A DNA stretch of 64,000 bases from Bacillota bacterium (lineage in GTDB: Bacteria > Bacillota > UBA994): positions 1-64,000 of the forward strand of contig JAGXTJ010000023.1 of NCBI GenBank assembly GCA_018333655.1. Direction: 5' to 3'. Of the stretch, positions 52,299 to 61,415 are shown one piece after another. Each line of letters starts with the position of its first letter. Positions within the stretch are counted from its first letter, which is position 1. The translations under genes were made by a program, and so were the position numbers. The notes under the pieces are model-generated. The model saw only the letters and a list, made by a program, of their open reading frames with translations. It ran no database searches and was not told where the DNA came from.

Positions 52299-54284
52299 AT
52301 GTATGTACAAGTAATCTGTAATATAGGCGCTCTCTCTCGGCGCACGCTCACTTATCGCGGCGACGCCCCCCTAGGTAGTCTCGTGGCGGTCGAGGTAGGT
52401 AGTCGCAAAGCCACGGCTATCGTCATTGCCCATAGTGCGGCCACTGAAGTCGATGAAGCTACGGTGAAAGAAGTGAGCGAAGTTCTCTATGGGGGCTATG
52501 CATGGCTTTCGGGTGACTTAATCGATTTGGCAGGGGTTATCGCGGACTACTATCTGTGTTCCTTGGGGGCAGTGCTTGAGCTCATGCTGCCTGTCCCCTT
52601 TGCGTGCAAAGAGATTAGTGGACTAAAGAGACCCCCCAAGGACAAGCCGCTGCTGCTGGCAAAAAACCTCGTACGGCAGCAGCCGCTTCTGCTGACCGAG
52701 GCGCAAAGTGCAGCTGTAGAAAGCATTAAGGCGGCGATAGTGGGCGGTAGCAAGAAACCGTACCTGCTTTACGGGGTTACCGGTAGCGGCAAGACGGAGG
52801 TCTACCTGCAGGCGATCTCACTCGTAGTGGCGCGCCACCAGCAAGCAATTTACTTGGTGCCCGAGATCTCCCTTACGCCGCAGACTATAGCTGCCGTTGT
52901 CTCGCGCTTCGGCGAAAAGGTCGGGGTACTGCATAGTGCCCTTTCGGCGGGGGAGCGGGCGAGAACTTGGCAGAATATAGCCGCAGGAAAAATACAGATA
53001 GTGGTGGGAGCACGTTCCGCTGTTTTCGCCCCCATACGAAATTTAGGCCTCATCATCATGGACGAAGAGCATGAGACTAGTTATCGTCATGAGGGCGGGC
53101 TCAATTTTCATGCCAGAGTGGTGGCCCAACTGCGGGTGCGGCGGGCAGGGGGGCTACTCCTCTTAGGCAGTGCCACACCGTCGCTCGAGGTTTACACTTC
53201 GGCAATGCAAGGAAAATCAGAACTACTTCGCCTCGCCAGCCGACCTAGGGGAAGTTTCTTGCCCGAAGTGAAGCTCGTTGATATGCGCGAGGAGCTGCGG
53301 GCTGGTGTCAAAGGGCTTATTTCCACTCCGCTCAGGCTAGCCATGGCCGAAAGACTGGCCTTAGGCGAGCAGGCCTTGCTGCTATTTAATCGCCGCGGCT
53401 ACGCTCAGTTTTCACTATGCCAAGACTGCGGCTTTATCCATTTGTGTCCGCATTGCGACATCAGCCTGCGCCTGCATGCCGGTGCGAGTGTCTTAAAATG
53501 TCATTACTGCGGACTGAGTAAGGTAGCTTCACCCCTCTGCCCTAAGTGTGGTAGTAGGCAGATGTTAAGCCGAGGCGCAGGTACGGAAAAGCTCGAGCAA
53601 GAAGTGCGGGAGCTTTTTCCAAATTATGGGGTCACACGTTTAGACAGAGACACAACTTCGCAGAAAGGCTCCCATGAAAGGCTACTAACTGAGTTCGGCT
53701 CACTTAACTCGCAAATTCTCCTGGGCACGCGCATGATTGCCAAAGGGCTAGACTTCCCGAGTGTCACTGTCGTGGGGGTGATAGATGCCGACAGCGGTAT
53801 TTTCTTCCCTGACTTTCGTGCCGTGGAAGAGAGTTTTCATCTCTTGATGCAAGTTGCCGGGCGCTCCGGTCGCGGACACCTCCCGGGCACTGTGTATGTG
53901 CAAGCTTATAATCCCGACCATTATTGTTTGCGGCTGGCAAGCCAGCATGACTACGAGGGCTTTACGCGCGTGGAAAGTAAGCTCAGGCGTAAGCTATCGT
54001 ATCCTCCTTTTGGGGGGCTCATCACGCTGCGATTTCGTAGCCGAGATCTCTTAAGGTTGCGCGAGGCCACGCGGTCGATAGCGGAATTACTCGCGCAAGA
54101 TAAGAGCTTAACCATTCTAGGCCCCGTCGCAGAATCACCCGAGAAAGTGAGCGATGTTTTCCGCTATCAGATCAGCATAAAGGGCTCGAGCAGGCAATAT
54201 CTGCAAAAGTATTTACGTGAGAAGCGTGATGAGGTAGAGGCCCTCTGTGTAGCACGCACCCACTGGTATGTTATAATTGAATAG
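52299..54284 (+). CDS. priA: Primosomal replication helicase PriA
   Basis: A 661-residue superfamily 2 helicase that reloads the replicative helicase at stalled forks. It has a short 3'-end-binding N domain, the Walker A motif LYGVTGSGKTEVY near residue 155, MDEEHETSYRHE, GSATPS, eight zinc cysteines in CQDCG, CPHCD, CHYCG and CPKCG, then the helicase C domain with GAGTEKLEQE, DRDTTSQKG and LGTRMIAKGLDFPSV. It is shorter than the usual 730-plus residues, mainly at the N terminus. No ribosome binding site is visible before ATG 52299, so expression may be low or the start may differ. Confidence 0.94.
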   Translation: MYVQVICNIGALSRRTLTYRGDAPLGSLVAVEVGSRKATAIVIAHSAATEVDEATVKEVSEVLYGGYAWLSGDLIDLAGVIADYYLCSLGAVLELMLPVPFACKEISGLKRPPKDKPLLLAKNLVRQQPLLLTEAQSAAVESIKAAIVGGSKKPYLLYGVTGSGKTEVYLQAISLVVARHQQAIYLVPEISLTPQTIAAVVSRFGEKVGVLHSALSAGERARTWQNIAAGKIQIVVGARSAVFAPIRNLGLIIMDEEHETSYRHEGGLNFHARVVAQLRVRRAGGLLLLGSATPSLEVYTSAMQGKSELLRLASRPRGSFLPEVKLVDMREELRAGVKGLISTPLRLAMAERLALGEQALLLFNRRGYAQFSLCQDCGFIHLCPHCDISLRLHAGASVLKCHYCGLSKVASPLCPKCGSRQMLSRGAGTEKLEQEVRELFPNYGVTRLDRDTTSQKGSHERLLTEFGSLNSQILLGTRMIAKGLDFPSVTVVGVIDADSGIFFPDFRAVEESFHLLMQVAGRSGRGHLPGTVYVQAYNPDHYCLRLASQHDYEGFTRVESKLRRKLSYPPFGGLITLRFRSRDLLRLREATRSIAELLAQDKSLTILGPVAESPEKVSDVFRYQISIKGSSRQYLQKYLREKRDEVEALCVARTHWYVIIE

Positions 54285-54296
54285 AGAGGTGATTAC

Positions 54297-54776
54297 ATGG
54301 CGATTCGCATAGTGAGAGAAAAGGGCGACGAGCTACTAGGTATCAAGGCCAAGGAAGTGAGTCGGTTCGATCACACCTTAGTACGACTCATTGACGATAT
54401 GTTTGCTACCATGCATCACTACCATGGCATTGGGCTGGCAGCCCCCCAAATTGGCATCTCGAAACGCATTATTGTGGTAGAGGTTGATGATGACAAAATG
54501 GCGCTCATCAATCCTGTGATAGTCGAGGCCGCTGGTGAAGAAGCTGATGTCGAGGGTTGTTTGAGTTGGCCCGGGCATTACGGCGAAGTGGTACGCAAAA
54601 CACATATTACCGTAGTGGCGCGTACCGCCCTAGGCGAAGAAGTTAAAGTGCAGGCAGAAGGCCTACTGGCGCGATGCCTACAGCATGAGATTGATCACTT
54701 AAACGGGGTATTGTTTTGCGATATTGCCCGCCGCCTGCTTGACAAAAGCGAGATGAGTGACGGGTCAGATGAGTAA
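54297..54776 (+). CDS. def: Peptide deformylase
   Basis: A 159-residue Fe2+/Zn2+ enzyme that removes the formyl group from nascent chains. All three motifs are present: GIGLAAPQIG, EGCLSWPG (metal Cys) and CLQHEIDHLNG (metal His pair). GAGAGGTG precedes ATG 54297. It overlaps fmt by 8 bp; the two genes act at opposite ends of the formylation cycle. Confidence 0.96.
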   Translation: MAIRIVREKGDELLGIKAKEVSRFDHTLVRLIDDMFATMHHYHGIGLAAPQIGISKRIIVVEVDDDKMALINPVIVEAAGEEADVEGCLSWPGHYGEVVRKTHITVVARTALGEEVKVQAEGLLARCLQHEIDHLNGVLFCDIARRLLDKSEMSDGSDE

Positions 54777-55707
54777 ACGGATTGTCTACATGGGTAGCCC
54801 GTCCTTTGCCGTGCCACCCCTCCTGGCCTTAGTGCAAAATAATTACAGCATTGCCGCGGTTTTTACCCAGCCGGATATGCCTGCGGGGCGCGGTCGCGCT
54901 CTAACGCCGCCGCCGGTCAAGTTGGCGGCCGAAAAGCTCGGGCTACCCATTGTGCAAGCCAGGTCTCTTAAGGATAAAGAGGTAGAGGAGCGCCTGGCGA
55001 GGCTTGCCCCCGACCTTATTGTCGTAGTGGCTTACGCCGCTTTTTTGCCACTCGCGGTGCGCAAGATACCGCCTTGTGGCTGTCTCAATATACACGCTTC
55101 ACTGCTGCCTCGCTACCGCGGTGGTGCCCCCATACACTGGGCCATTGTAAATGGCGAGCGTGACACGGGCGTAACCATTATGCGCATGGCGAGCGGCCTC
55201 GATGCTGGTGACATTATTAAACAAGCACAGCTCCCCATTAGTGAAGAGGCTACCACGGGCGAGGTAACCGAGCTTCTTTCCACCCTAGGAGCGGGGCTAC
55301 TACTAGATGTGTTGTCACTTCCTGATTTGGGAGAATCGCTCCGCCGGCCACAAGAGCACGCCCTGGCTACTTATGCCCGTAACATTAAGAAAGAAGATGG
55401 CTACGTAGATTGGCAGCTCGACGCGACAAGAATCCATAATCTGATTCGGGGCCTTAATCCCTGGCCACTAGCCTATACTTATTTTGAGGGGCAGTACTTG
55501 CGTGTTTTGCGTTCACAAGTAGTTCATGCTAAGTTGTCTTTGCGCCCCGGCGAGGTGAGCAGCGCGCACGATGGTCTCTACGTCGGCACGGGAGATAAAG
55601 CCCTGCTGCTACTGCAAGTTCAACTAGCTGGTAAGCGAGTCATGACGGGCGCAGAGTTTAGTCGTGGCTACCTACAAGGCCGAAACGCCATGTTTCATTC
55701 TATCTAG
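54769..55707 (+). CDS. fmt: Methionyl-tRNA formyltransferase
   Basis: A 312-residue enzyme that formylates initiator Met-tRNA. The N domain shows RIVYMGSPSFAVPPL, PAGRGRALTPPPVK and the folate site NIHASLLPRYRGGAPIHWAI; the C-terminal OB-like tRNA-binding domain includes IHNLIRGLNPWPLAYT. ATG 54769 lies within the def end and matches the family N terminus. Confidence 0.96.
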   Translation: MSKRIVYMGSPSFAVPPLLALVQNNYSIAAVFTQPDMPAGRGRALTPPPVKLAAEKLGLPIVQARSLKDKEVEERLARLAPDLIVVVAYAAFLPLAVRKIPPCGCLNIHASLLPRYRGGAPIHWAIVNGERDTGVTIMRMASGLDAGDIIKQAQLPISEEATTGEVTELLSTLGAGLLLDVLSLPDLGESLRRPQEHALATYARNIKKEDGYVDWQLDATRIHNLIRGLNPWPLAYTYFEGQYLRVLRSQVVHAKLSLRPGEVSSAHDGLYVGTGDKALLLLQVQLAGKRVMTGAEFSRGYLQGRNAMFHSI

Positions 55708-55721
55708 AGGAGGTTGATCCC

Positions 55722-56411
55722 ATGTTTTTTCTAAATACACCCGCGGGCCTAGCTCTAATGGTAGTAGCAATGATTCTCGCCTTCTTTTCACAAATTAAGA
55801 TGAAAAGCGCTTACCAGAAATACAGCAATATGCGCGTTAAATCTGGTCGTACAGGTGCTGATGTAGCGCGCGAGATCTTGCGCCAGGCAGGGCTAACTGA
55901 CGTGCGCGTGGAACCCGTAGGCGGCACCTTGACGGATCACTACGACCCGCGTTCGCGCACCGTCCGTCTCTCGCAAGGTGTTTACAATGGTTCGAGCGTA
56001 GCAGCCTTAGGCGTAGCCGCGCATGAGACAGGGCATGCCCTGCAGCATCAAGAAAACTATGGGCCGCTAGCACTGCGCAGTGCCATCTTGCCACTGGCTG
56101 GTTTCGGCTCTAACGCCGCTTTTCCGCTTTTTATTGCGGGCCTGTTCTTTAACAATGTGCTCTTTATGGATCTAGGCATCTTGCTTTTTGCGGGCGCGGT
56201 ACTCTTTCAAATTGTCACTCTGCCAGTGGAGTTTAATGCCAGCACACGTGCTGTCGACTCCCTGAGCGCCGGAGGCTATGTAACGCGTGAGGAAGAGGAG
56301 CCTGTTAAAGACATGCTGCGGGCGGCTGGCTACACCTACTTGGCTGCTACAGCTGTGGCCTTGGCCAATCTACTGCGCTTAGTTCTCCTACGCGGGAGCA
56401 GAAGGGACTAA
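55722..56411 (+). CDS. Membrane zinc metallopeptidase, YugP family
   Basis: A 229-residue member of the PF04298 neutral zinc metallopeptidases. A short N-terminal membrane segment, then DHYDPRSRTVRLSQGVY and the HExxH site AAHETGHALQH near residue 105, two further membrane segments (about 130-170), and LPVEFNASTRAVDSL with the third metal ligand Glu. Substrates unknown. GAGGAGG precedes ATG 55722. It overlaps nothing and is 2 bp from rsmB. Confidence 0.92.
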   Translation: MFFLNTPAGLALMVVAMILAFFSQIKMKSAYQKYSNMRVKSGRTGADVAREILRQAGLTDVRVEPVGGTLTDHYDPRSRTVRLSQGVYNGSSVAALGVAAHETGHALQHQENYGPLALRSAILPLAGFGSNAAFPLFIAGLFFNNVLFMDLGILLFAGAVLFQIVTLPVEFNASTRAVDSLSAGGYVTREEEEPVKDMLRAAGYTYLAATAVALANLLRLVLLRGSRRD

Positions 56412-56413
56412 GA

Positions 56414-57715
56414 GTGGCGAATGCGCGTTTGCAGGCTTTGCGGGTGCTGATGTCGGTCGAGAACGACAAGGCCTACGCTAACCTAGCCCTTGTTGCTAGC
56501 AGCAATGATGAAGCGGTAAGCGGTGCCGATAAGGCACTGCTTATTCAGCTTGTGTACGGTACACTAAGCTGCCAACTTGCCCTAGATTACCAGCTGGACG
56601 CTTTGCTCACTAGGCCATTGGCCTCGTTGCCAGTTAGCATACGCAATATCTTGCGGCTAGGTGCCTACCAGATTATGTACTTAAATCGTGTTCCCGACCG
56701 AGCGGCAGTAGACGAAGCAGTCAAGCTCGCGCACGCCTTCGGCCATCGCGGTACAGCGGGCTTAGTTAATGCGGTGCTGCGACGTTTATCTCTCCGCAAG
56801 GACAATTTGTCCTGGCCCGATGAAAAGATAGACGAGGCCAGCTACTTGAGCACGCGTTACGCCCATCCTCTCTTCTTGGTCAAAAGATACTTGTCTAGGC
56901 TCGGTCGTAGCGAGACAGAAGCGCTTCTTTCGGCCAACAATGAGCCGCCGCGTTTTAGCATCCGGACTAATACCATGCGTACATCGGTGGCCGAGCTGAA
57001 GGCTAATTTGGAGCATATGGGTATAACCTCCGCCGAGGGCCGCTTTGTTCCTGAGATTCTTTATCCCACACCGACACCTTCTTTTCAGGGTGATCTTTTT
57101 CGCCGTGGGCACTACCAGGTGCAGGGTGAGGCCTCGGCCATGTGCGCTCACTTGCTCTCGGTGGAGCCAGGGCAGCGGGTGGTCGATTTGTGTGCTGCCC
57201 CAGGCGGCAAGACAACGCATATTGCCGCTCTTATGCAGGACAAAGGGCAGGTCGTGGCGTTTGACCACAATGCCAAGCGACTTCGCCTCGTCGAAGAGAA
57301 CGCCCGGCGTTTAGGGCTTAGCTCTATCGTGGCCTATGATTTGCCGGTAGAGAGAGCCCATGAAGTCGTCAGCACAGCTGAGCGTGTGTTGCTTGATGCG
57401 CCTTGTTCGGGCTTTGGAGTGCTGCGGCATAAGCCCGACATTCGCCAACACCGCCAAGAATATGATATCTTTAACTTGTCAGCTCTGCAGCGGCGCTTAA
57501 TTATCTGTGCCGCCGACTTAGTTGCCCCCAAGGGCATTTTAGTATACAGTGTCTGCACCACTGAACCTGAAGAGACGGAGGATGTGGTGAACTATCTGCT
57601 CGCAGAGCGCCCAGATTTTAGGCCGCACAACTCCCTGCCTGGGCAGTATTTTTGGCCGCATCGTGACGGCATTGATGGCTTTTTTATGGTCGCGCTTAAG
57701 CGGGCTGAGGATTAA
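56414..57715 (+). CDS. rsmB: 16S rRNA m5C967 methyltransferase
   Basis: A 433-residue enzyme with an N-terminal NusB-like RNA-binding domain (ALRVLMSVENDKAYANLAL) and a C-terminal SAM-dependent methyltransferase domain: DLCAAPGGKTTHIAALM binds SAM, VLLDAPCSGFGVLRHKPDIR contains the resolving Cys and LVYSVCTTEPEE the catalytic Cys. GTG 56414 follows the preceding stop by 2 bp. Confidence 0.94.
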   Translation: MANARLQALRVLMSVENDKAYANLALVASSNDEAVSGADKALLIQLVYGTLSCQLALDYQLDALLTRPLASLPVSIRNILRLGAYQIMYLNRVPDRAAVDEAVKLAHAFGHRGTAGLVNAVLRRLSLRKDNLSWPDEKIDEASYLSTRYAHPLFLVKRYLSRLGRSETEALLSANNEPPRFSIRTNTMRTSVAELKANLEHMGITSAEGRFVPEILYPTPTPSFQGDLFRRGHYQVQGEASAMCAHLLSVEPGQRVVDLCAAPGGKTTHIAALMQDKGQVVAFDHNAKRLRLVEENARRLGLSSIVAYDLPVERAHEVVSTAERVLLDAPCSGFGVLRHKPDIRQHRQEYDIFNLSALQRRLIICAADLVAPKGILVYSVCTTEPEETEDVVNYLLAERPDFRPHNSLPGQYFWPHRDGIDGFFMVALKRAED

Positions 57716-57733
57716 AAAGGGGGTACTAGGTTC

Positions 57734-58765
57734 ATGTCACACGATTTTATCTCCATGACGGAAGGCGAGCGCTTAGCTTGGCTAGAAAGTCTCGGACAAC
57801 CTAAGTTTAGACTGAAGCAAATTGAAGAGTGGGTTTATACCCATGCTGTCACCTCGTTCAGTGATATGGCGAATTTGCCCAAAGCACTGCGTGAAGATTT
57901 GGAGGCTGCTGATGTGCCCGTGGTCGCGCCGCGCGTCGTAGCCGAGCACAAGGGCACATCAGCCACAAAACTAGCCCTGCTTCTCGCTGATGGGCAGGTC
58001 ACAGAGTCGGTAATTATGCACTATCGCCATGGTGTGTCGCTTTGCGTTTCGTCCCAAGTTGGCTGCAAAATGGCCTGTACTTTTTGTGCAACCGGCGAAA
58101 AAGGTTTTCGTCGCCATTTGACACGTTTTGAAATGGTGGCACAGTTAATTTTAGCGAACAATCGTTTGCGAGAGAGTAACGAAAAAATTACTCATATTGT
58201 GATGATGGGCATGGGGGAACCGCTCGACAACTACGAGGAAACACTTGGCTTCATCAAGGCAGCCTGTGGTCCCCTCTTTGGCATTAGCCCAAGGCGCGTT
58301 ACCGTCTCTACTTGCGGGTTGGTCCCACAAATGGAGCGCCTAGCTCACGAAGAGTTGCCCCTAAACTTGAGTGTGAGTCTGCACGCCCCAAATGATGAGT
58401 TGCGAGCAACGCTTATGCCGACGGCAAAAATCTTTACTATCAACAAAATACTGGCCGCCATGCACTACTATGCCGAAACCACAGGCCGCAGGGTGAGCAT
58501 TGAATACACTCTCATCAAGGGCATTAATGATCGCGAGCGGGATGCCGAGGAGTTAGTCAGTAAGATTAAAGGTGGCAAATTCCATGTTAATCTCATTCCC
58601 GTGAACCCATTTCTTGGCTCGTCCCTCGAGCGTCCCTCTCTGCCGCGTACCAAGAAATTTCAACAGATACTTGTGGATGCTGGCATAACTGCCACCATCA
58701 GACGCGAACTAGGCAGTGAAATCAGTGCCGCCTGCGGGCAATTGAAAGGCAGTATTGTACCTTAA
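57734..58765 (+). CDS. rlmN: Dual-specificity rRNA/tRNA m2A methyltransferase
   Basis: A 343-residue radical SAM enzyme that methylates A2503 of 23S rRNA and A37 of some tRNAs. The cluster motif is CKMACTFC within SQVGCKMACTFCATGEKGF; further marks are FETVAQL-type, HIVMMGMGEPLDNYEE, RRVTVSTCGLVP, LNLSVSLHAPND, EYTLIKGIND and the C-terminal REGSDI-equivalent RRELGSEISAACGQL with the methyl-carrying Cys. AAAAAGGGGG precedes ATG 57734. Confidence 0.95.
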   Translation: MSHDFISMTEGERLAWLESLGQPKFRLKQIEEWVYTHAVTSFSDMANLPKALREDLEAADVPVVAPRVVAEHKGTSATKLALLLADGQVTESVIMHYRHGVSLCVSSQVGCKMACTFCATGEKGFRRHLTRFEMVAQLILANNRLRESNEKITHIVMMGMGEPLDNYEETLGFIKAACGPLFGISPRRVTVSTCGLVPQMERLAHEELPLNLSVSLHAPNDELRATLMPTAKIFTINKILAAMHYYAETTGRRVSIEYTLIKGINDRERDAEELVSKIKGGKFHVNLIPVNPFLGSSLERPSLPRTKKFQQILVDAGITATIRRELGSEISAACGQLKGSIVP

Positions 58766-58784
58766 TTAGTGGGGTGAGCGAGAG

Positions 58785-59540
58785 TTGTGGGTTGTTTTTA
58801 GTGAAACTAACAGAGGTAAAGTGCGACCGAAAAACCAGGATGCTTTGATCAGGGAACGTTTTTCTCTGCCTGAAGGCGAGGCCTGCCTGTGTGCTGTGGC
58901 CGACGGTATGGGGGGGCACCTCGCGGGAGACGTGGCGTCCCGTATTGCTGTAGAAGAGCTTTCCCTTGGTGTGGCCGAAACAATACACCGGCTTCCGCCT
59001 AGCGAGGTTTTGTCTTTAGCAGTCACACGCGCGAATAGCAAGGTGCTACTTCTGGCGCAGTCTGACCCTAGCTGCGCTGGCATGGGTACCACACTGACCG
59101 CCGCCCTGTTGTTTGGTCAAGTGGCCTTTGTATGCCATGTAGGTGATAGCCGAGCCTATACCTATCATGGCGGCAGACTCACTCGTCTGACCGATGACCA
59201 TTCGTATGTCGAGGAGCTACTGCGCAAAGGTGAGCTCAGCCTTGACGACGCTGAAAAGCATCCGAAACGCAATATTCTCACGCGAGCGCTAGGGGTGCAG
59301 GCCGAGTTGTTGATGGATTGCCAAGAGTTCGACCTAGGTGACGTCGAGATGTTGCTCCTGTGCACCGATGGCTTGACTAAGCTACTAAGCGATCACGAAA
59401 TCCAAGGTATTATAGCAGCCCACCCTGACCGAGCAGAGGTCTTGCGGGCTTTGCTTGATATGGCCCTAGAGCGGGGTGCGCCCGACAATGTGACGGCTCT
59501 CGTAATCAGTCGTGGCGGGGGTGTCATTCGTGGCGAATAG
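58785..59540 (+). CDS. prpC: PP2C-type serine/threonine phosphatase
   Basis: A 251-residue Mn2+-dependent phosphatase, partner of the PrkC kinase. Metal and phosphate motifs are RPKNQDA, VADGMGGHLAGDVAS, GMGTTLTAALL, HVGDSRAYTYHGG, TDDHSYVEEL and GAPDNVTALVI. TTG 58785 begins MWVVFSETNRGKVRPKNQDA and has GGGGTGAG ahead. The end overlaps prkC by 11 bp. Confidence 0.95.
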   Translation: MWVVFSETNRGKVRPKNQDALIRERFSLPEGEACLCAVADGMGGHLAGDVASRIAVEELSLGVAETIHRLPPSEVLSLAVTRANSKVLLLAQSDPSCAGMGTTLTAALLFGQVAFVCHVGDSRAYTYHGGRLTRLTDDHSYVEELLRKGELSLDDAEKHPKRNILTRALGVQAELLMDCQEFDLGDVEMLLLCTDGLTKLLSDHEIQGIIAAHPDRAEVLRALLDMALERGAPDNVTALVISRGGGVIRGE

Positions 59541-61401
59541 AGTGCTCGGCGGGCGCTACATTTTGGGCGAGAGACTAGGAGGCGGGGGCACCGCCTTTGT
59601 CTACAAGGGACGCGACTCCCTCTTAAATCGCACGGTGGCCATAAAAGTTCTCAACACACAGTTAACCGCTGATGGCGACTTTGTCGCTAAATTTCGCCGC
59701 GAAGCGCAAGCTGCGGCCAGTCTTTCAAATCCCTACATTGTCGGTGTCTACGACGTCGGCCAGGACGATGATGTTTACTACATCGTCCTGGAGTATGTCG
59801 AGGGCAAAACCCTGAAAGAATTTATCGCCGCAGAGGGCCCCTTTACGCTAGAAATCGTTGTCGATATTGCCATGCAAATTGCCGAGGCTTTGCGGCACGC
59901 CCATCAACATGGGGTAGTGCACCGCGACATTAAGCCCCACAATATTCTGATTACGCGAGATGGACAAGCGAAAGTTACCGACTTCGGTATTGCGAGGGCT
60001 ACGACAACCTCTACCCTCACGCAGAGTGGTTCGCTTATGGGTTCGGTGCATTACATGAGCCCGGAACAGGCTCGGGGTGGCTACACGAATGAGCGCTCCG
60101 ACATTTACTCCCTAGGCGTCGTCATATATGAAATGCTCACCGGGGTAGTGCCCTTTACGGGGGACAATGTGGTTTCCATCGGGCTCAAGCACTTGCAAGA
60201 GAACCCTCGGCCTATTAAGGAGCAGAGGCCAGAAGTTTCACCCGGTCTCGAAAAGATTGTCGCCAAGGCGATGTGCAAAGAGCAGGGCAAGCGCTACCAA
60301 TCAATCACCGAGATGATTCGAGATCTAGCGGATATGTCAGGGATAAGTGGTGTCAACATCGAGGGCGGTAAAAACCCGCGCCGTGGCAAGGAATTAGCTG
60401 ACAAGCAGAGTGAACTTGACGACACCTACATTCCCAGTTTGAAGGTGGATAGTATGAGCCCCAAGCAGAGAAAGAAATGGCCCCTTTTGGCCGTTCTCAC
60501 CATCTTGATGGTTGTTACCATGTTAGTCGTCGGTGGCTACCTGCTCTATGTCTTTTGGCCGCGGCCAGAGGTTTTGGTTCCCAATGTCGTTAATAAGACC
60601 TTGGCCGAGGCAGAGAGAGAGCTGCGCGCCGCGGGGCTCAATTCGACTATCGGTGTGGCGGAGTGGAATCCCTTAATTCCGGCCAATGTGGTCATTCGCC
60701 AGCAGCCACCCGCGGGACGCCCCGTGCGTGCGGGCCGCATGGTTGAGATTATCCCTAGCCGCGGTCCAGAGCTAGTAGAAGTGCCAAAGCTCGTGGGTCT
60801 TTCCTTGCTCGAAGCGCAGATCGCCGTGTCCGCCCATGGCTTTACCCTGGGGCAGCAAGATACTGAGCATCACGACACTGCTCCCCCCGAACAAGTGATT
60901 ATGCAAAATCCTCGCCCTGGCTTCCTTACGCAGCGTGGCGTGCCCATCGACATTGTGGTCAGCCTAGGCAAGGCCATCACGGACGTGCAGACCCCACTTC
61001 TTATCGGTCTATCAGAGGCCGAAGTTGCCACAGCCTTGCGCGAGGCTGGCTTGACTGTGCGAACACCTATCCTGCAAGATTTTCATGACACGGTGCCCCC
61101 AGGCCATGTCATATCGCAATCGCCTGCACCGGGCACACTGATCGCCCTAGGGGGCGAAATCGGCATTGTGGTGAGTAGGGGTAGGCAGGCACGAATCACC
61201 GTAGTTATCCCAGCTCGTGAGCTCAACGACAATACGCGCGTAGAGATTACGGTAGAGGATAGGGAAGGCCGGCGAGTCGCCTACGAGGGAGTGCATAGTA
61301 GTGCCGATGGCGAGGTAAGAATCCCAGTCACAGGCCTTGCCCCCATGCGCCTTATTGTGCGCTTGAACGGTAGGATAGATCGAGAAGAGATTGTCAATTA
61401 G
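59530..61401 (+). CDS. prkC: PASTA-domain serine/threonine protein kinase
   Basis: A 623-residue membrane receptor kinase that senses muropeptides and, in Bacillus, triggers germination. The kinase domain spans about residues 10-275: GERLGGGGTAFVYKG, VAIKVLN (Lys near 39), HRDIKPHNIL and DFGIARA. One membrane segment follows near 318-340. Outside are three PASTA domains (starting VLVPNVVNKTL, VEVPKLVGLSL and VQTPLLIGLSE) and a beta-rich tail of about 60 residues that is not PASTA. GTG 59530 has GGCGGGGGTG ahead. Confidence 0.95.
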   Translation: MANRVLGGRYILGERLGGGGTAFVYKGRDSLLNRTVAIKVLNTQLTADGDFVAKFRREAQAAASLSNPYIVGVYDVGQDDDVYYIVLEYVEGKTLKEFIAAEGPFTLEIVVDIAMQIAEALRHAHQHGVVHRDIKPHNILITRDGQAKVTDFGIARATTTSTLTQSGSLMGSVHYMSPEQARGGYTNERSDIYSLGVVIYEMLTGVVPFTGDNVVSIGLKHLQENPRPIKEQRPEVSPGLEKIVAKAMCKEQGKRYQSITEMIRDLADMSGISGVNIEGGKNPRRGKELADKQSELDDTYIPSLKVDSMSPKQRKKWPLLAVLTILMVVTMLVVGGYLLYVFWPRPEVLVPNVVNKTLAEAERELRAAGLNSTIGVAEWNPLIPANVVIRQQPPAGRPVRAGRMVEIIPSRGPELVEVPKLVGLSLLEAQIAVSAHGFTLGQQDTEHHDTAPPEQVIMQNPRPGFLTQRGVPIDIVVSLGKAITDVQTPLLIGLSEAEVATALREAGLTVRTPILQDFHDTVPPGHVISQSPAPGTLIALGGEIGIVVSRGRQARITVVIPARELNDNTRVEITVEDREGRRVAYEGVHSSADGEVRIPVTGLAPMRLIVRLNGRIDREEIVN

Positions 61402-61415
61402 GGGGCACGCATTAC

